A stretch of DNA of 7,414 nucleotides from Bauldia sp. (GTDB taxonomy: Bacteria; Pseudomonadota; Alphaproteobacteria; Rhizobiales; Kaistiaceae). A program made the position numbers and the translations under genes. Where the stretch lies: contig JAGRKY010000293.1 in NCBI GenBank assembly GCA_020442095.1, positions 1 to 7,414 of the forward strand, given 5' to 3'. The notes beneath the pieces were generated by a model. It had not been told where the DNA came from. It saw only the letters and a list, made by a program, of their open reading frames with translations, and made no database searches. Positions within the stretch are counted from its first letter, which is position 1, and every line of letters begins with the position of its first letter. This document shows, piece by piece, positions 1 to 5,873 of this stretch.

Positions 1-538
1 CGATCACCGATTCCGGCAGGCGGAAGCGTGGAATCTGGCTGCGGATCATACCGCCGCCGCGCGGTTCCGAATCGTAGACGACGACCTGATAGCCGAACGG
101 GGCGAGGTCGCGGGCGACGGCGAGCGAGGCGGGACCGGCGCCGATCAGGGCGATCCGCTTGCCGTTCGATTCGGCGGGCGCCGTCGGCATGCGGCCGCTG
201 ACATCGTCCTTGTTGTCGGCGGCGACACGCTTCAGCCGGCAGATCGCCACCGGCTGCTCCTCGACCCGGCCGCGCCGGCAGGCGGGCTCGCAGGGGCGAT
301 CACAGGTCCGCCCGAGGATGCCGGGAAAGACATTCGAGCGCCAGTTGACCATGTAGGCGTCGGAATAGCGTTGCGCCGCGATCAGCCGGATATATTCCGG
401 GACCGGCGTATGGGCCGGGCAGGCCCACTGGCAGTCGACGACCTTGTGGAAATAATCAGGATTGCCGGTGTCGGTCGGACCCATGCCCGAACCGACGGAG
501 GGCTCCGCGTCGATATCGGCAGCTTCCGAAATCGACAT
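1..538 (-). CDS. Fe-S/FAD NAD(P)-dependent oxidoreductase, GltD/formate dehydrogenase beta-like (N-terminal 179 residues, truncated by window edge)
   Basis: The reverse strand reads open from an ATG at 538-536 to the window edge. An SD-like GGAG at 550-547 lies 8 nt upstream of that ATG, which fixes the start. Residues about 29-105 form the alpha-helical [4Fe-4S] domain found at the N-terminus of glutamate synthase small subunits and related proteins (Fer4_20 type). The motif DCQWACPAHTPVPEYI carries C36 and C40, and GRTCDRPCEPACRRG carries C79, C83 and C87; C100 is an extra nearby cysteine. Residues about 127-160 start the FAD-binding Rossmann fold, with the GAGPAS dinucleotide loop at 133-138 and an acidic strand end near D156/E158. 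By family knowledge such proteins pass electrons between NAD(P)H, FAD and Fe-S centres, usually in the cytoplasm with a partner catalytic subunit. The partner and reaction cannot be read here because the rest of the protein lies outside. It is transcribed divergently from the efflux operon. Family confidence is high; exact function is unknown. Confidence 0.88.
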   Translation of the reverse strand, partial: MSISEAADIDAEPSVGSGMGPTDTGNPDYFHKVVDCQWACPAHTPVPEYIRLIAAQRYSDAYMVNWRSNVFPGILGRTCDRPCEPACRRGRVEEQPVAICRLKRVAADNKDDVSGRMPTAPAESNGKRIALIGAGPASLAVARDLAPFGYQVVVYDSEPRGGGMIRSQIPRFRLPESVI

Positions 539-546
539 CGTCAAAT

Positions 547-569
547 CTCCGTGCGGGGCAATTCCCCGC
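547..569 (-). promoter_or_regulatory. 5'-leader hairpin abutting the oxidoreductase ribosome binding site
   Basis: Read on the minus strand, GCGGGG (569-564), loop AATTG (563-559) and CCCCGC (558-553) form a perfect 6-bp, all-G/C hairpin. It ends two bases before the SD GGAG (550-547). An RNA stem so close could affect ribosome access to the oxidoreductase start, or it could be a DNA operator for a dimeric protein. Both roles are inferences. No run of T follows, so it is not an intrinsic terminator. Confidence 0.4.
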
Positions 570-674
570 CATGGCACTCACGGCAACCGTCGTGGGGGAC
601 GATCATGCGATATGGTGACACTCTTTTGCCTCTTGCGGGCATTAGATAAGGCGTTTCCTTAAGAAGTCCTGGCG

Positions 675-715
675 AACTCCTTGATGCAAATTGTTACAAA
701 CTCCTTGTTGCAAAT
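675..715. promoter_or_regulatory. Tandem repeat with three TTG[A/T]T[G/A]CAA motifs, candidate operator
   Basis: The 17-mer AACTCCTTGATGCAAAT (675-691) recurs at 699-715 with one change (A to T at its tenth base), a 24-bp period. Inside it, near-palindromic 9-mers of the form TTG[A/T]T[G/A]CAA occur three times: 681-689, 691-699 and 705-713. A weak promoter (TTGTTA at 691-696, AATAAA at 713-718) overlaps the array. Repeated near-palindromes over a promoter between divergent genes suit cooperative binding by a dimeric repressor, for example of the TetR or MarR type often linked to RND pumps. The regulator is not in the window, and I do not recognise the motif as that of a named family. The first motif begins TTGAT like an FNR half-site, but no ATCAA partner half-site is present. 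Confidence 0.45.
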
Positions 716-740
716 AAAGAGGCATCGGGAGAATCTGGAA

Positions 741-758
741 GGGAAAGTATCGTTTCCC
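741..758. promoter_or_regulatory. Inverted repeat GGGAAA-N6-TTTCCC in the efflux operon leader
   Basis: Arms GGGAAA (741-746) and TTTCCC (753-758) are perfectly complementary around a 6-bp centre, about 85 bp upstream of the adaptor start. The spacing fits a dimeric DNA-binding protein. As RNA it would be a weak 6-bp hairpin without a T tract, so it is not a terminator. The right arm overlaps a CGTTTCC...TTAAGAA element also present at 652-665. Role inferred only from symmetry and position. Confidence 0.3.
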
Positions 759-841
759 GCTTAAGAATCAACGTCTGTGTGGCCTATTTATCGGTCGGTC
801 CGTCGGGGGGAGGGGCCGGCGATCCAATCGGCGAGTCTTGA

Positions 842-2050
842 ATGTCGGTTTTGAAGCAGCTCTTCCTCTCGCTCCTGATCGTCGCGGTCGTTGTAGGTGC
901 CTGGGTGTTCTACGTGCGCCCGGAGATGGTGTTCGGGCCGGCGACGGAACAGGCGGCCGGTCCGGCTGGCGGCGGCGGGCCGCCCGGTGGCGGCAGGCCG
1001 GGATTCGGCGGCGCTGCGCGCGTCGTGACGGCGCCCGTCGAATTCGTTGCGACCGGGACGGATATCCGAGCCATCGGCACGGCCGCGGCTGCCCGCGAGG
1101 TCGTCCTCTATCCCCAGGTGACCGGAATCGTCACCAGTGTGGCCTTCAAGCCGGGGGCCGAGGTCAAGGCGGGCAGCGAACTCGTCCACCTCAACGATGA
1201 CGACCAGCAGATCGCCGTCGAACTCGCGACGCTGACGCTGCAATCGGCGAAGGAGGCGGTCGATCGCGCCGAGAGGCTGTCGAAGAGCGGCAATGTCACC
1301 GCGGTCACGCTGTCGGACGCGAAGACCGCCGAGCAGAAGGCCGCCATCGACCTGCGCAGCGCCGAGATCGAGCTGGAGAAGCGCACCATCCGCGCGCCCT
1401 TCGACGGCGTCATCGGCCTTGCCGACATCTCGGTCGGCGACCTGGTCAATTCCTCGACGAAGATCGCGACGATCGCCGACATGTCGTCGGTCACGGTTTC
1501 CTTCGCGGTTCCCGAGCGCGCGGTCGGCGAGGTGGCGGTCGGCCAGGCGGTGACCGCGACGACGCCGGCCCTGCCGGGGACGATCATCGAGGGCAAGCTC
1601 AGCACGATCGACAACATGGTCGATGCCACGACCCGGACCCTGAAAGTCGAGGCGACCCTGCCCAACGAGGCGGCGGCCCTCCGGCCGGGGATGGCGCTGA
1701 GCATCTCCTTCTCGATTCCCGGGGTGAAACGGCCGTCGGTTCCCTCGCTCGCGATCCAGTGGGACCGGGCTGGCTCGTTCGTCTGGGCGCTCGACGGCGA
1801 CAAGGTGAAACGGATGGCGGTGCAGATCGTCTCGCGGCGGAGCGGCGCGGTGTCGGTCGCCGCCGACCTCGCCGAAGGCGACGAGGTGGTGGTCGAGGGC
1901 GTGCTCCGGCTTCGCAACGGCGCGAAGGTCGAGAGGGTCGAGGATAATGAGGGCAGTCCGCCGCCTGCCGATGCGGATGCTCCTGCCGAGACGACGAAGG
2001 CACCGGATATCGGCGCCGGCTCGGCGGCGGCCGCCGAACGGGGGAGCTGA
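842..2050 (+). CDS. RND efflux pump periplasmic adaptor (membrane fusion protein, AcrA/MexA-like)
   Basis: This 402-residue protein links an inner-membrane RND antiporter to an outer-membrane channel. Residues 6-24 form one hydrophobic N-terminal segment, probably an uncleaved anchor since no lipobox cysteine follows. A Gly/Pro-rich linker (about 40-57) comes next. Lipoyl half-domains flank a helical hairpin: VVLYPQVTGIVTSVAFKPGA (87-106) and RTIRAPFDGVIGLADISVGD (181-200), with the hairpin at about 122-180. The beta-barrel (about 215-290) and membrane-proximal domain (about 295-365) follow, then a low-complexity acidic, Ala/Pro-rich tail (366-402). The hairpin tip matches the channel-docking RLS pattern RxxxLxxxxxxSxxxxxxA at R142, L146 and A160, but has T153 in the serine position, which suggests a TolC-type partner. 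The ATG at 842 has only a weak SD (GGCGAG, 830-835), but it places the hydrophobic segment right at the N-terminus. The RND gene starts 5 nt after its stop. Substrate unknown. Confidence 0.93.
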   Translation: MSVLKQLFLSLLIVAVVVGAWVFYVRPEMVFGPATEQAAGPAGGGGPPGGGRPGFGGAARVVTAPVEFVATGTDIRAIGTAAAAREVVLYPQVTGIVTSVAFKPGAEVKAGSELVHLNDDDQQIAVELATLTLQSAKEAVDRAERLSKSGNVTAVTLSDAKTAEQKAAIDLRSAEIELEKRTIRAPFDGVIGLADISVGDLVNSSTKIATIADMSSVTVSFAVPERAVGEVAVGQAVTATTPALPGTIIEGKLSTIDNMVDATTRTLKVEATLPNEAAALRPGMALSISFSIPGVKRPSVPSLAIQWDRAGSFVWALDGDKVKRMAVQIVSRRSGAVSVAADLAEGDEVVVEGVLRLRNGAKVERVEDNEGSPPPADADAPAETTKAPDIGAGSAAAAERGS

Positions 2051-2055
2051 CGACG

Positions 2056-5000
2056 ATGAGCGACGCCCCGGCCAGCCTGTCGCGCGGGACTGCCGGCTTC
2101 GCTTCGCTGTTCGTCCGCCGGCCGGTTCTCTCCATTGTCCTCAACCTGCTGATCCTGGTCGCGGGACTGGCGGCGATCATCGGCGTCGAGGTCCGGGAGC
2201 TGCCGAATGTCGACCGCCCGGTCATCACCATCCGCACCGATTACGACGGCGCGACGCCCGAGACGGTCGACAAGGAGATCACCGCTGTCATCGAGGGGGC
2301 GGTGGCCCGCACGCCGGGCGTCGATTCGATCGATTCGCGGAGCAGCGCCGGCGAGAGCCGGATCACCATCGAGTTCTCGGAATCGACCGACCTGAACGTC
2401 GCCGCGAACGACCTGCGCGACGCGATTGGCGGGCTCAGGAGCCTGCCGGACGAGGCCGATGCGCCGGTGATCGTCAAGGCCGATGCCGACTCCGATGCGA
2501 TCATGCGGCTGGCGGTGACCTCCGCCCACCGGCCGATCGACGAGCTGACCAAGATCGTCAACGATACGGTGGTCGATCGCCTCGCCGCGATCGAAGGGGT
2601 CGCGGATGTCAGCGTCTACGGCGATCGCGAGCAGATGATCCGGATCATCGTCGATCCCGATGCCATGGCGGCACGCGGGCTCGCCGCCGGCGACCTGATG
2701 ACGGCGATGTCCGATATCGCGCTCGATGCACCGGCCGGCCGCGTCTCCGACGCGACCCAGACGCTGCTGGTCCGCGCCGACGCGAGCGCCAAATCGGCCG
2801 AGGAGATCGGCGCCATCCGGATCAACGACACGACCCGCGTCCGGGATGTCGCCGACGTCGTCTTCGGGCGCGCCGACGAAAGCACCTCGCTGCGGATGAA
2901 CGGGCTGACCGGCGTCGGCCTCGGGCTGATCCGCCAGGCCTCGTCCAACACGCTGGACATATCGGCCAAGGTGCATGAGGCGGTCACCGAGCTCCAGGCG
3001 TCGCTTCCCGACGACGTGACGCTGACCATCACCTCCGACGACGCCATCTTCATCAGCGGCGCGATCGACGAGGTCATCCATACCCTGCTGCTCGCGACGG
3101 CGATCGTCATCGGCGTCATCTATGTTTTCCTGCGCTCGGTGCGGATCACCTTCATCCCGGCGATCACCGTGCCGATCGCGCTGGTCGGCACGGTGGGGGC
3201 GATCTACCTCGCCGGCTTCTCGATCAACATCCTGACGCTGCTCGCGCTGGTGCTGGCGACCGGCATGGTGGTCGACGACGCGATCGTGGTGGTGGAGAAC
3301 ATCTCGCGGCAGCGGCACCTCGGCCTCGGCCCGCGCGCTGCCGCGGTGATCGGCACCAAGCAGGTCTTCTTCGCCGTCATCTCGACGACGGCGACGCTCG
3401 CCGCCGTCTTCATCCCGATCTCCTTCTTCCCCGGCACGGCCGGGCGGCTGTTCTCCGAATTCGGTTTCGTGCTCGCTTTCGCGGTGCTGCTCTCGTCGGT
3501 GGTCGCGCTGACCATCGTGCCGATGCTGGCGTCGCGCTGGATCGGCGGCGAGGTCCGCCCGCCCGCCACCTTCATCGGCCGCGGCGTCAGTGCGGTCGGG
3601 CGCGGCGCGGAGCGGCTCTATGCGCGCCTGCTGCGCGCCTGCCTCGATGCGCCGATCGTCGTTGTCGTGGCGGCGCTGCTCTTCGCCGGGGCGGCCGTCT
3701 TCGCCTTCAACCAGGTGCCGACCCAGCTCACGCCGAGCGAGGACCGGGGCTTTATCCCGATCTCGGTGCGTGCCCCGCAGGGCGCCACCGTCGACTATAC
3801 CGCGGAGCAGATCCGCGCCGCCGAGGAGGCGGTCCAGCCTTTCGTCGACAGCGGCGAGGTGGAGAACGTCTTCGCGACGGCGCGCGGCTTCGGCGGTGGC
3901 GGCTTCATGTTCGTCTCGCTCGCGCCCTGGGACAAAAGGGAGCGCAGCCAGCAGCAGATCACCGCCGACCTCAATGCGCGGCTCGGCCGAATCCCGGGCA
4001 TCCAGGTCTTCGCCTTCCAGCCCAACAGCCTCGGCATCCGCGGCGGCGGGCAGGGGCTGCGCTTCGCGGTCACCGGCAACGACTATGACAAGATCGCCGC
4101 GACGGCGGACAAGCTGCTCGATGCGATGAGCAACGACCCGGCATTCGGCACCGTCAGGCTCGACTACGACACCACACAGCCGCAGCTTTCGATCAACATC
4201 GACCGCGAGCGGGCATCCGACCTCGGCATCTCGATCGACAGCATCTCCTCCGTCGTCCAGGCACTGCTCGACGGGCGCGACCTCGGAAACTTCTACATCG
4301 GCGACGACCCGATCGAGATCCGCCTCCAGGCCCCCGACGGCATGATCCAGGACCCGTCGGGCCTCGACCGCATCCAGCTCCGCTCGTCGAGCGGCAAGAT
4401 GGTGCCGCTCGCTTCGCTGGTGACCTTCGAGGAGTCGGCTGTCGCGCCCTACCTCCAGCGCCAGGACCAGCGCCGCGCGGTGCCGATGACCGCGACGCTC
4501 GCCGAGGGCATCGATCTCCGCCAGGCGATGACCCATCTCCAGGAGATCGCCGATGCCGAGCTACCGCCGGGGATGAGCATCCTCTTCTCCGGCGAGGCGC
4601 GCGAGCTCGACCGTGCTTCTTCGGGCGTGGCACAGACCTTCGTCTTCGCGCTGGTCATCGTCCTCCTGGTGCTGGCCGCGCAGTTCGAGAGCTTCATCAG
4701 CGCGCTGATCCTGATCGCGACGGTTCCCTTCGGCCTCGCCGCGGCGATCTTCGCCATCCTGCTGACCGGCGGCTCGCTGAACATCTACAGCCAGATCGGC
4801 CTCGTCCTCCTGGTCGGACTGATGTCGAAGAACGGCATCCTGATCGTCGAATTCGCCAACCAGCTCCGCGACCAGGGCCAGTCGGTGCGCGACGCGATCT
4901 ACAACGCCTCGCTGATCCGCCTGAGGCCGGTGGTGATGACGATGATCTCGACGGTGCTGAGCGGGCTGCCGCTCTTGCTGACGACGGGCGCCGGCGCCGA

Positions 5001-5229
5001 GGCACGTCAGGCGCTCGGCTGGATCATCGTCGGCGGCCTTGGCTTCGCGACGCTGGCGACGCTGTTCCTGACGCCGGTCGTCTTCAGCCTGCTCGCCCGT
5101 TTCTCCAAGCCGCGCATCACCGAGGAGCAGCGGCTCGAGCGCGAATTGCGGGAAGCGGAGGCGATGCCGCGCGGCATGACGCCGACCCCGGAAGAGCTCG
5201 GCGAGGCGGTGCAGGCACCGGCCGAGTAA
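2056..5229 (+). CDS. RND family multidrug efflux permease (HAE-1 type, AcrB/MexB-like)
   Basis: At 1057 residues this has the usual length for a hydrophobe/amphiphile efflux RND transporter. Homotrimers in the inner membrane exchange protons for drugs, detergents or other amphiphiles. TM1 lies at about 25-45, TM2-TM6 at about 341-490, TM7 at about 533-552 and TM8-TM12 at about 861-1013, with two large periplasmic loops between (about 46-340 and 553-860). The proton-relay residues are intact: D407 and D408 in GMVVDDAIVVVEN, K925 in GLMSKNGILIVEF, and R955 and T962 in RLRPVVMT, matching AcrB D407, D408, K940, R971 and T978. The switch-loop region at about 609-622 is glycine-rich (RGFGGGGFMFVSL) and shorter than in AcrB. 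A charged tail follows the last helix (about 1018-1057). The SD GGGGGAG (2040-2046) overlaps the end of the adaptor gene, so the two are surely co-transcribed. No outer-membrane factor gene follows. I assign no symbol because orthology among HAE-1 pumps cannot be judged here. Confidence 0.96.
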   Translation: MSDAPASLSRGTAGFASLFVRRPVLSIVLNLLILVAGLAAIIGVEVRELPNVDRPVITIRTDYDGATPETVDKEITAVIEGAVARTPGVDSIDSRSSAGESRITIEFSESTDLNVAANDLRDAIGGLRSLPDEADAPVIVKADADSDAIMRLAVTSAHRPIDELTKIVNDTVVDRLAAIEGVADVSVYGDREQMIRIIVDPDAMAARGLAAGDLMTAMSDIALDAPAGRVSDATQTLLVRADASAKSAEEIGAIRINDTTRVRDVADVVFGRADESTSLRMNGLTGVGLGLIRQASSNTLDISAKVHEAVTELQASLPDDVTLTITSDDAIFISGAIDEVIHTLLLATAIVIGVIYVFLRSVRITFIPAITVPIALVGTVGAIYLAGFSINILTLLALVLATGMVVDDAIVVVENISRQRHLGLGPRAAAVIGTKQVFFAVISTTATLAAVFIPISFFPGTAGRLFSEFGFVLAFAVLLSSVVALTIVPMLASRWIGGEVRPPATFIGRGVSAVGRGAERLYARLLRACLDAPIVVVVAALLFAGAAVFAFNQVPTQLTPSEDRGFIPISVRAPQGATVDYTAEQIRAAEEAVQPFVDSGEVENVFATARGFGGGGFMFVSLAPWDKRERSQQQITADLNARLGRIPGIQVFAFQPNSLGIRGGGQGLRFAVTGNDYDKIAATADKLLDAMSNDPAFGTVRLDYDTTQPQLSINIDRERASDLGISIDSISSVVQALLDGRDLGNFYIGDDPIEIRLQAPDGMIQDPSGLDRIQLRSSSGKMVPLASLVTFEESAVAPYLQRQDQRRAVPMTATLAEGIDLRQAMTHLQEIADAELPPGMSILFSGEARELDRASSGVAQTFVFALVIVLLVLAAQFESFISALILIATVPFGLAAAIFAILLTGGSLNIYSQIGLVLLVGLMSKNGILIVEFANQLRDQGQSVRDAIYNASLIRLRPVVMTMISTVLSGLPLLLTTGAGAEARQALGWIIVGGLGFATLATLFLTPVVFSLLARFSKPRITEEQRLERELREAEAMPRGMTPTPEELGEAVQAPAE

Positions 5230-5439
5230 CGACAAGGCGAGGCCGGGGTACAACCCGACCGACATTGCGTCTGATTATCCGGACGACTGGCGTCAGGCTC
5301 AGGGGAGAGGCCGATCGGCGCTTTGCGCTCGTTCGACCTTGTCGCCGACCGAAACGGAACGCCGCAAAAAACGCGAAAGCGCACCGTCCGCCGGACGTCT
5401 CGGGCGAGGCTCGACCTCTCCCCCTCTAGACCGTGACAT

Positions 5440-5456
5440 CTCGCCTAATTGGCGAG
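5440..5456. repeat. Perfect inverted repeat CTCGCC-TAATT-GGCGAG
   Basis: CTCGCC (5440-5445) and GGCGAG (5451-5456) pair perfectly around TAATT. No T run follows on either strand, which argues against an intrinsic terminator. It lies about 210 bp after the RND stop. It may be a rho-independent-like 3' hairpin that stabilises the efflux mRNA, a protein-binding site, or chance. Confidence 0.3.
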
Positions 5457-5591
5457 CGCGGGTCTGCCTGTGTTGCCGCCTCCCATGGGTACCGATTGTC
5501 TCGGCGTTAACCGGCGGCCTGCCGACCATGCCCCGTGGCTTCGTTGGCAGTAATGGCATCTTAAGCGCGATTCTCCGCCGGTGACCAGCCA

Positions 5592-5644
5592 TTTGGTGCG
5601 GCCTGCGGCAACCGTGCGACGATGTGTGTCGAAGATGCACCAAA
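5592..5644. repeat. Imperfectly nested inverted repeats, possible structured RNA element
   Basis: TTTGGTGC (5592-5599) and GCACCAAA (5637-5644) are perfect complements 37 nt apart. Inside the interval are CGG-CAA-CCG (5606-5614) and CGAC-N7-GTCG (5617-5631), so the element could fold as a closing 8-bp stem with two inner hairpins, on either strand. It is far too short for a tRNA and lacks the T-loop consensus. It lies about 230 nt upstream of the binding-protein start. An 8-bp inverted repeat within this loop range is not very unlikely by chance in 640 bp, so the call is tentative. Confidence 0.25.
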
Positions 5645-5780
5645 CCGCTGTGGATGGTTGAGCTACGTAAATCATAAGACAAAAGCGTTTTTCCGGGATT
5701 CCGTAGTCTCGCGGGCGACGGGGAGCTTCCTGCAAGCGATGGCTGCGAAATTGGCCGGAAAAAGGGGCATTGCACGACCA

Positions 5781-5811
5781 ACGCGGTTTATATAGCGTGA
5801 TCCACGCGGTT
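5781..5811 (+). promoter_or_regulatory. Candidate promoter/operator for the ABC import operon
   Basis: A -10-like TATATA (5789-5794) is followed at once by the perfect inverted repeat GCGTG-ATC-CACGC (5795-5807). The 8-mer ACGCGGTT occurs at 5781-5788 and again at 5804-5811, flanking the TATATA. A clear -35 at normal spacing is missing; TTGCAC (5770-5775) is only 13 bp away, so an activator or a non-standard promoter would be needed. Sugar ABC operons are commonly controlled by LacI- or GntR-family proteins that bind palindromes over the start site, and this layout suits that. No regulator gene is present to match it. Confidence 0.35.
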
Positions 5812-5873
5812 CCGGTTGCAGGGAGGATTGCAGCCGGCGATCAGCGCCAGAACGAAAATCGGGAGGAAATTCG

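Larger units (their letters stand above)
539..841. other. Divergent intergenic region, no gene
   Basis: This 303-bp stretch separates two divergent genes, so it must carry or lie beside both promoters. Its centre (about 640-790) is visibly richer in A and T than the flanking coding DNA. I see no credible coding frame; the short open frames crossing it have no family resemblance. It contains a GC hairpin next to the minus-strand ribosome binding site (553-569), a tandem 24-bp repeat (675-715), an inverted repeat (741-758), and a gapped repeat CGTTTCC/TTAAGAA at 652-665 and 751-767. A possible plus-strand promoter is TTGTTA (691-696), 16 bp, AATAAA (713-718), matching the sigma-70 consensus at four of six bases in each hexamer. 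That match is weak. No clear minus-strand promoter could be picked out. Confidence 0.75.
5230..5873. other. Long intergenic region, no supportable gene
   Basis: These 644 bp separate the end of the pump operon from the start of the importer operon. Short open frames cross it on both strands, but none has a recognisable domain, a good ribosome binding site or a plausible residue pattern, so I call no gene. Inverted repeats include the 10-bp palindrome GCCGATCGGC (5310-5319), CGTCC-N3-GGACG (5385-5397), CTCGCC-N5-GGCGAG (5440-5456), TTTGGTGC...GCACCAAA (5592-5644) and AAAA-GCG-TTTT (5681-5691). No strong intrinsic terminator follows the RND gene. A hairpin GGCCGGG/CCCGACC (5241-5260, one mismatch) lacks a T run. 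Six A residues at 5366-5371 would be a minus-strand T tract after weak hairpins, but no gene feeds it. The part at about 5640-5700 is AT-richer. The importer promoter should lie in the last 150 bp. A decayed gene or small RNA cannot be excluded. Confidence 0.6.

Noticed and set aside
159..662. Plus-strand open frames of 65-92 codons at the left edge
   Set aside because: They are antisense to the oxidoreductase, whose Fe-S cysteines and FAD loop are clear, or run into the non-coding gap, and they show no family resemblance.
681..694. FNR-type box beginning TTGAT at 681
   Set aside because: The partner half-site four bases on reads ATTGT instead of ATCAA, and the local pattern is better explained by the repeated 9-mer.
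1108..4536. A 1142-codon open frame on the minus strand opposite the adaptor and RND genes
   Set aside because: It is antisense to two genes with unmistakable family motifs. Its product is a low-complexity Arg/Asp/Gly/His-rich string with no domain, as expected for a GC-rich antisense shadow.
5230..5260. Intrinsic terminator directly after the RND gene
   Set aside because: The stem at 5241-5260 has an internal mismatch and no T run, so a standard intrinsic terminator is not supported.
5425..5670. A cluster of 6-bp restriction-type palindromes (TCTAGA, CCATGG, GGTACC, GTTAAC, CTTAAG, TACGTA) that might suggest a cloning linker
   Set aside because: About four 6-bp palindromes are expected by chance in this length, and they are spread out, not packed as in a polylinker.
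5299..5781. Minus-strand open frames (160 and 96 codons) and a plus-strand frame (81 codons, 5339-5584) in the gap
   Set aside because: They have arginine-rich or unstructured products, no recognised domain and no convincing ribosome binding site. A decayed gene cannot be excluded, but none can be supported.
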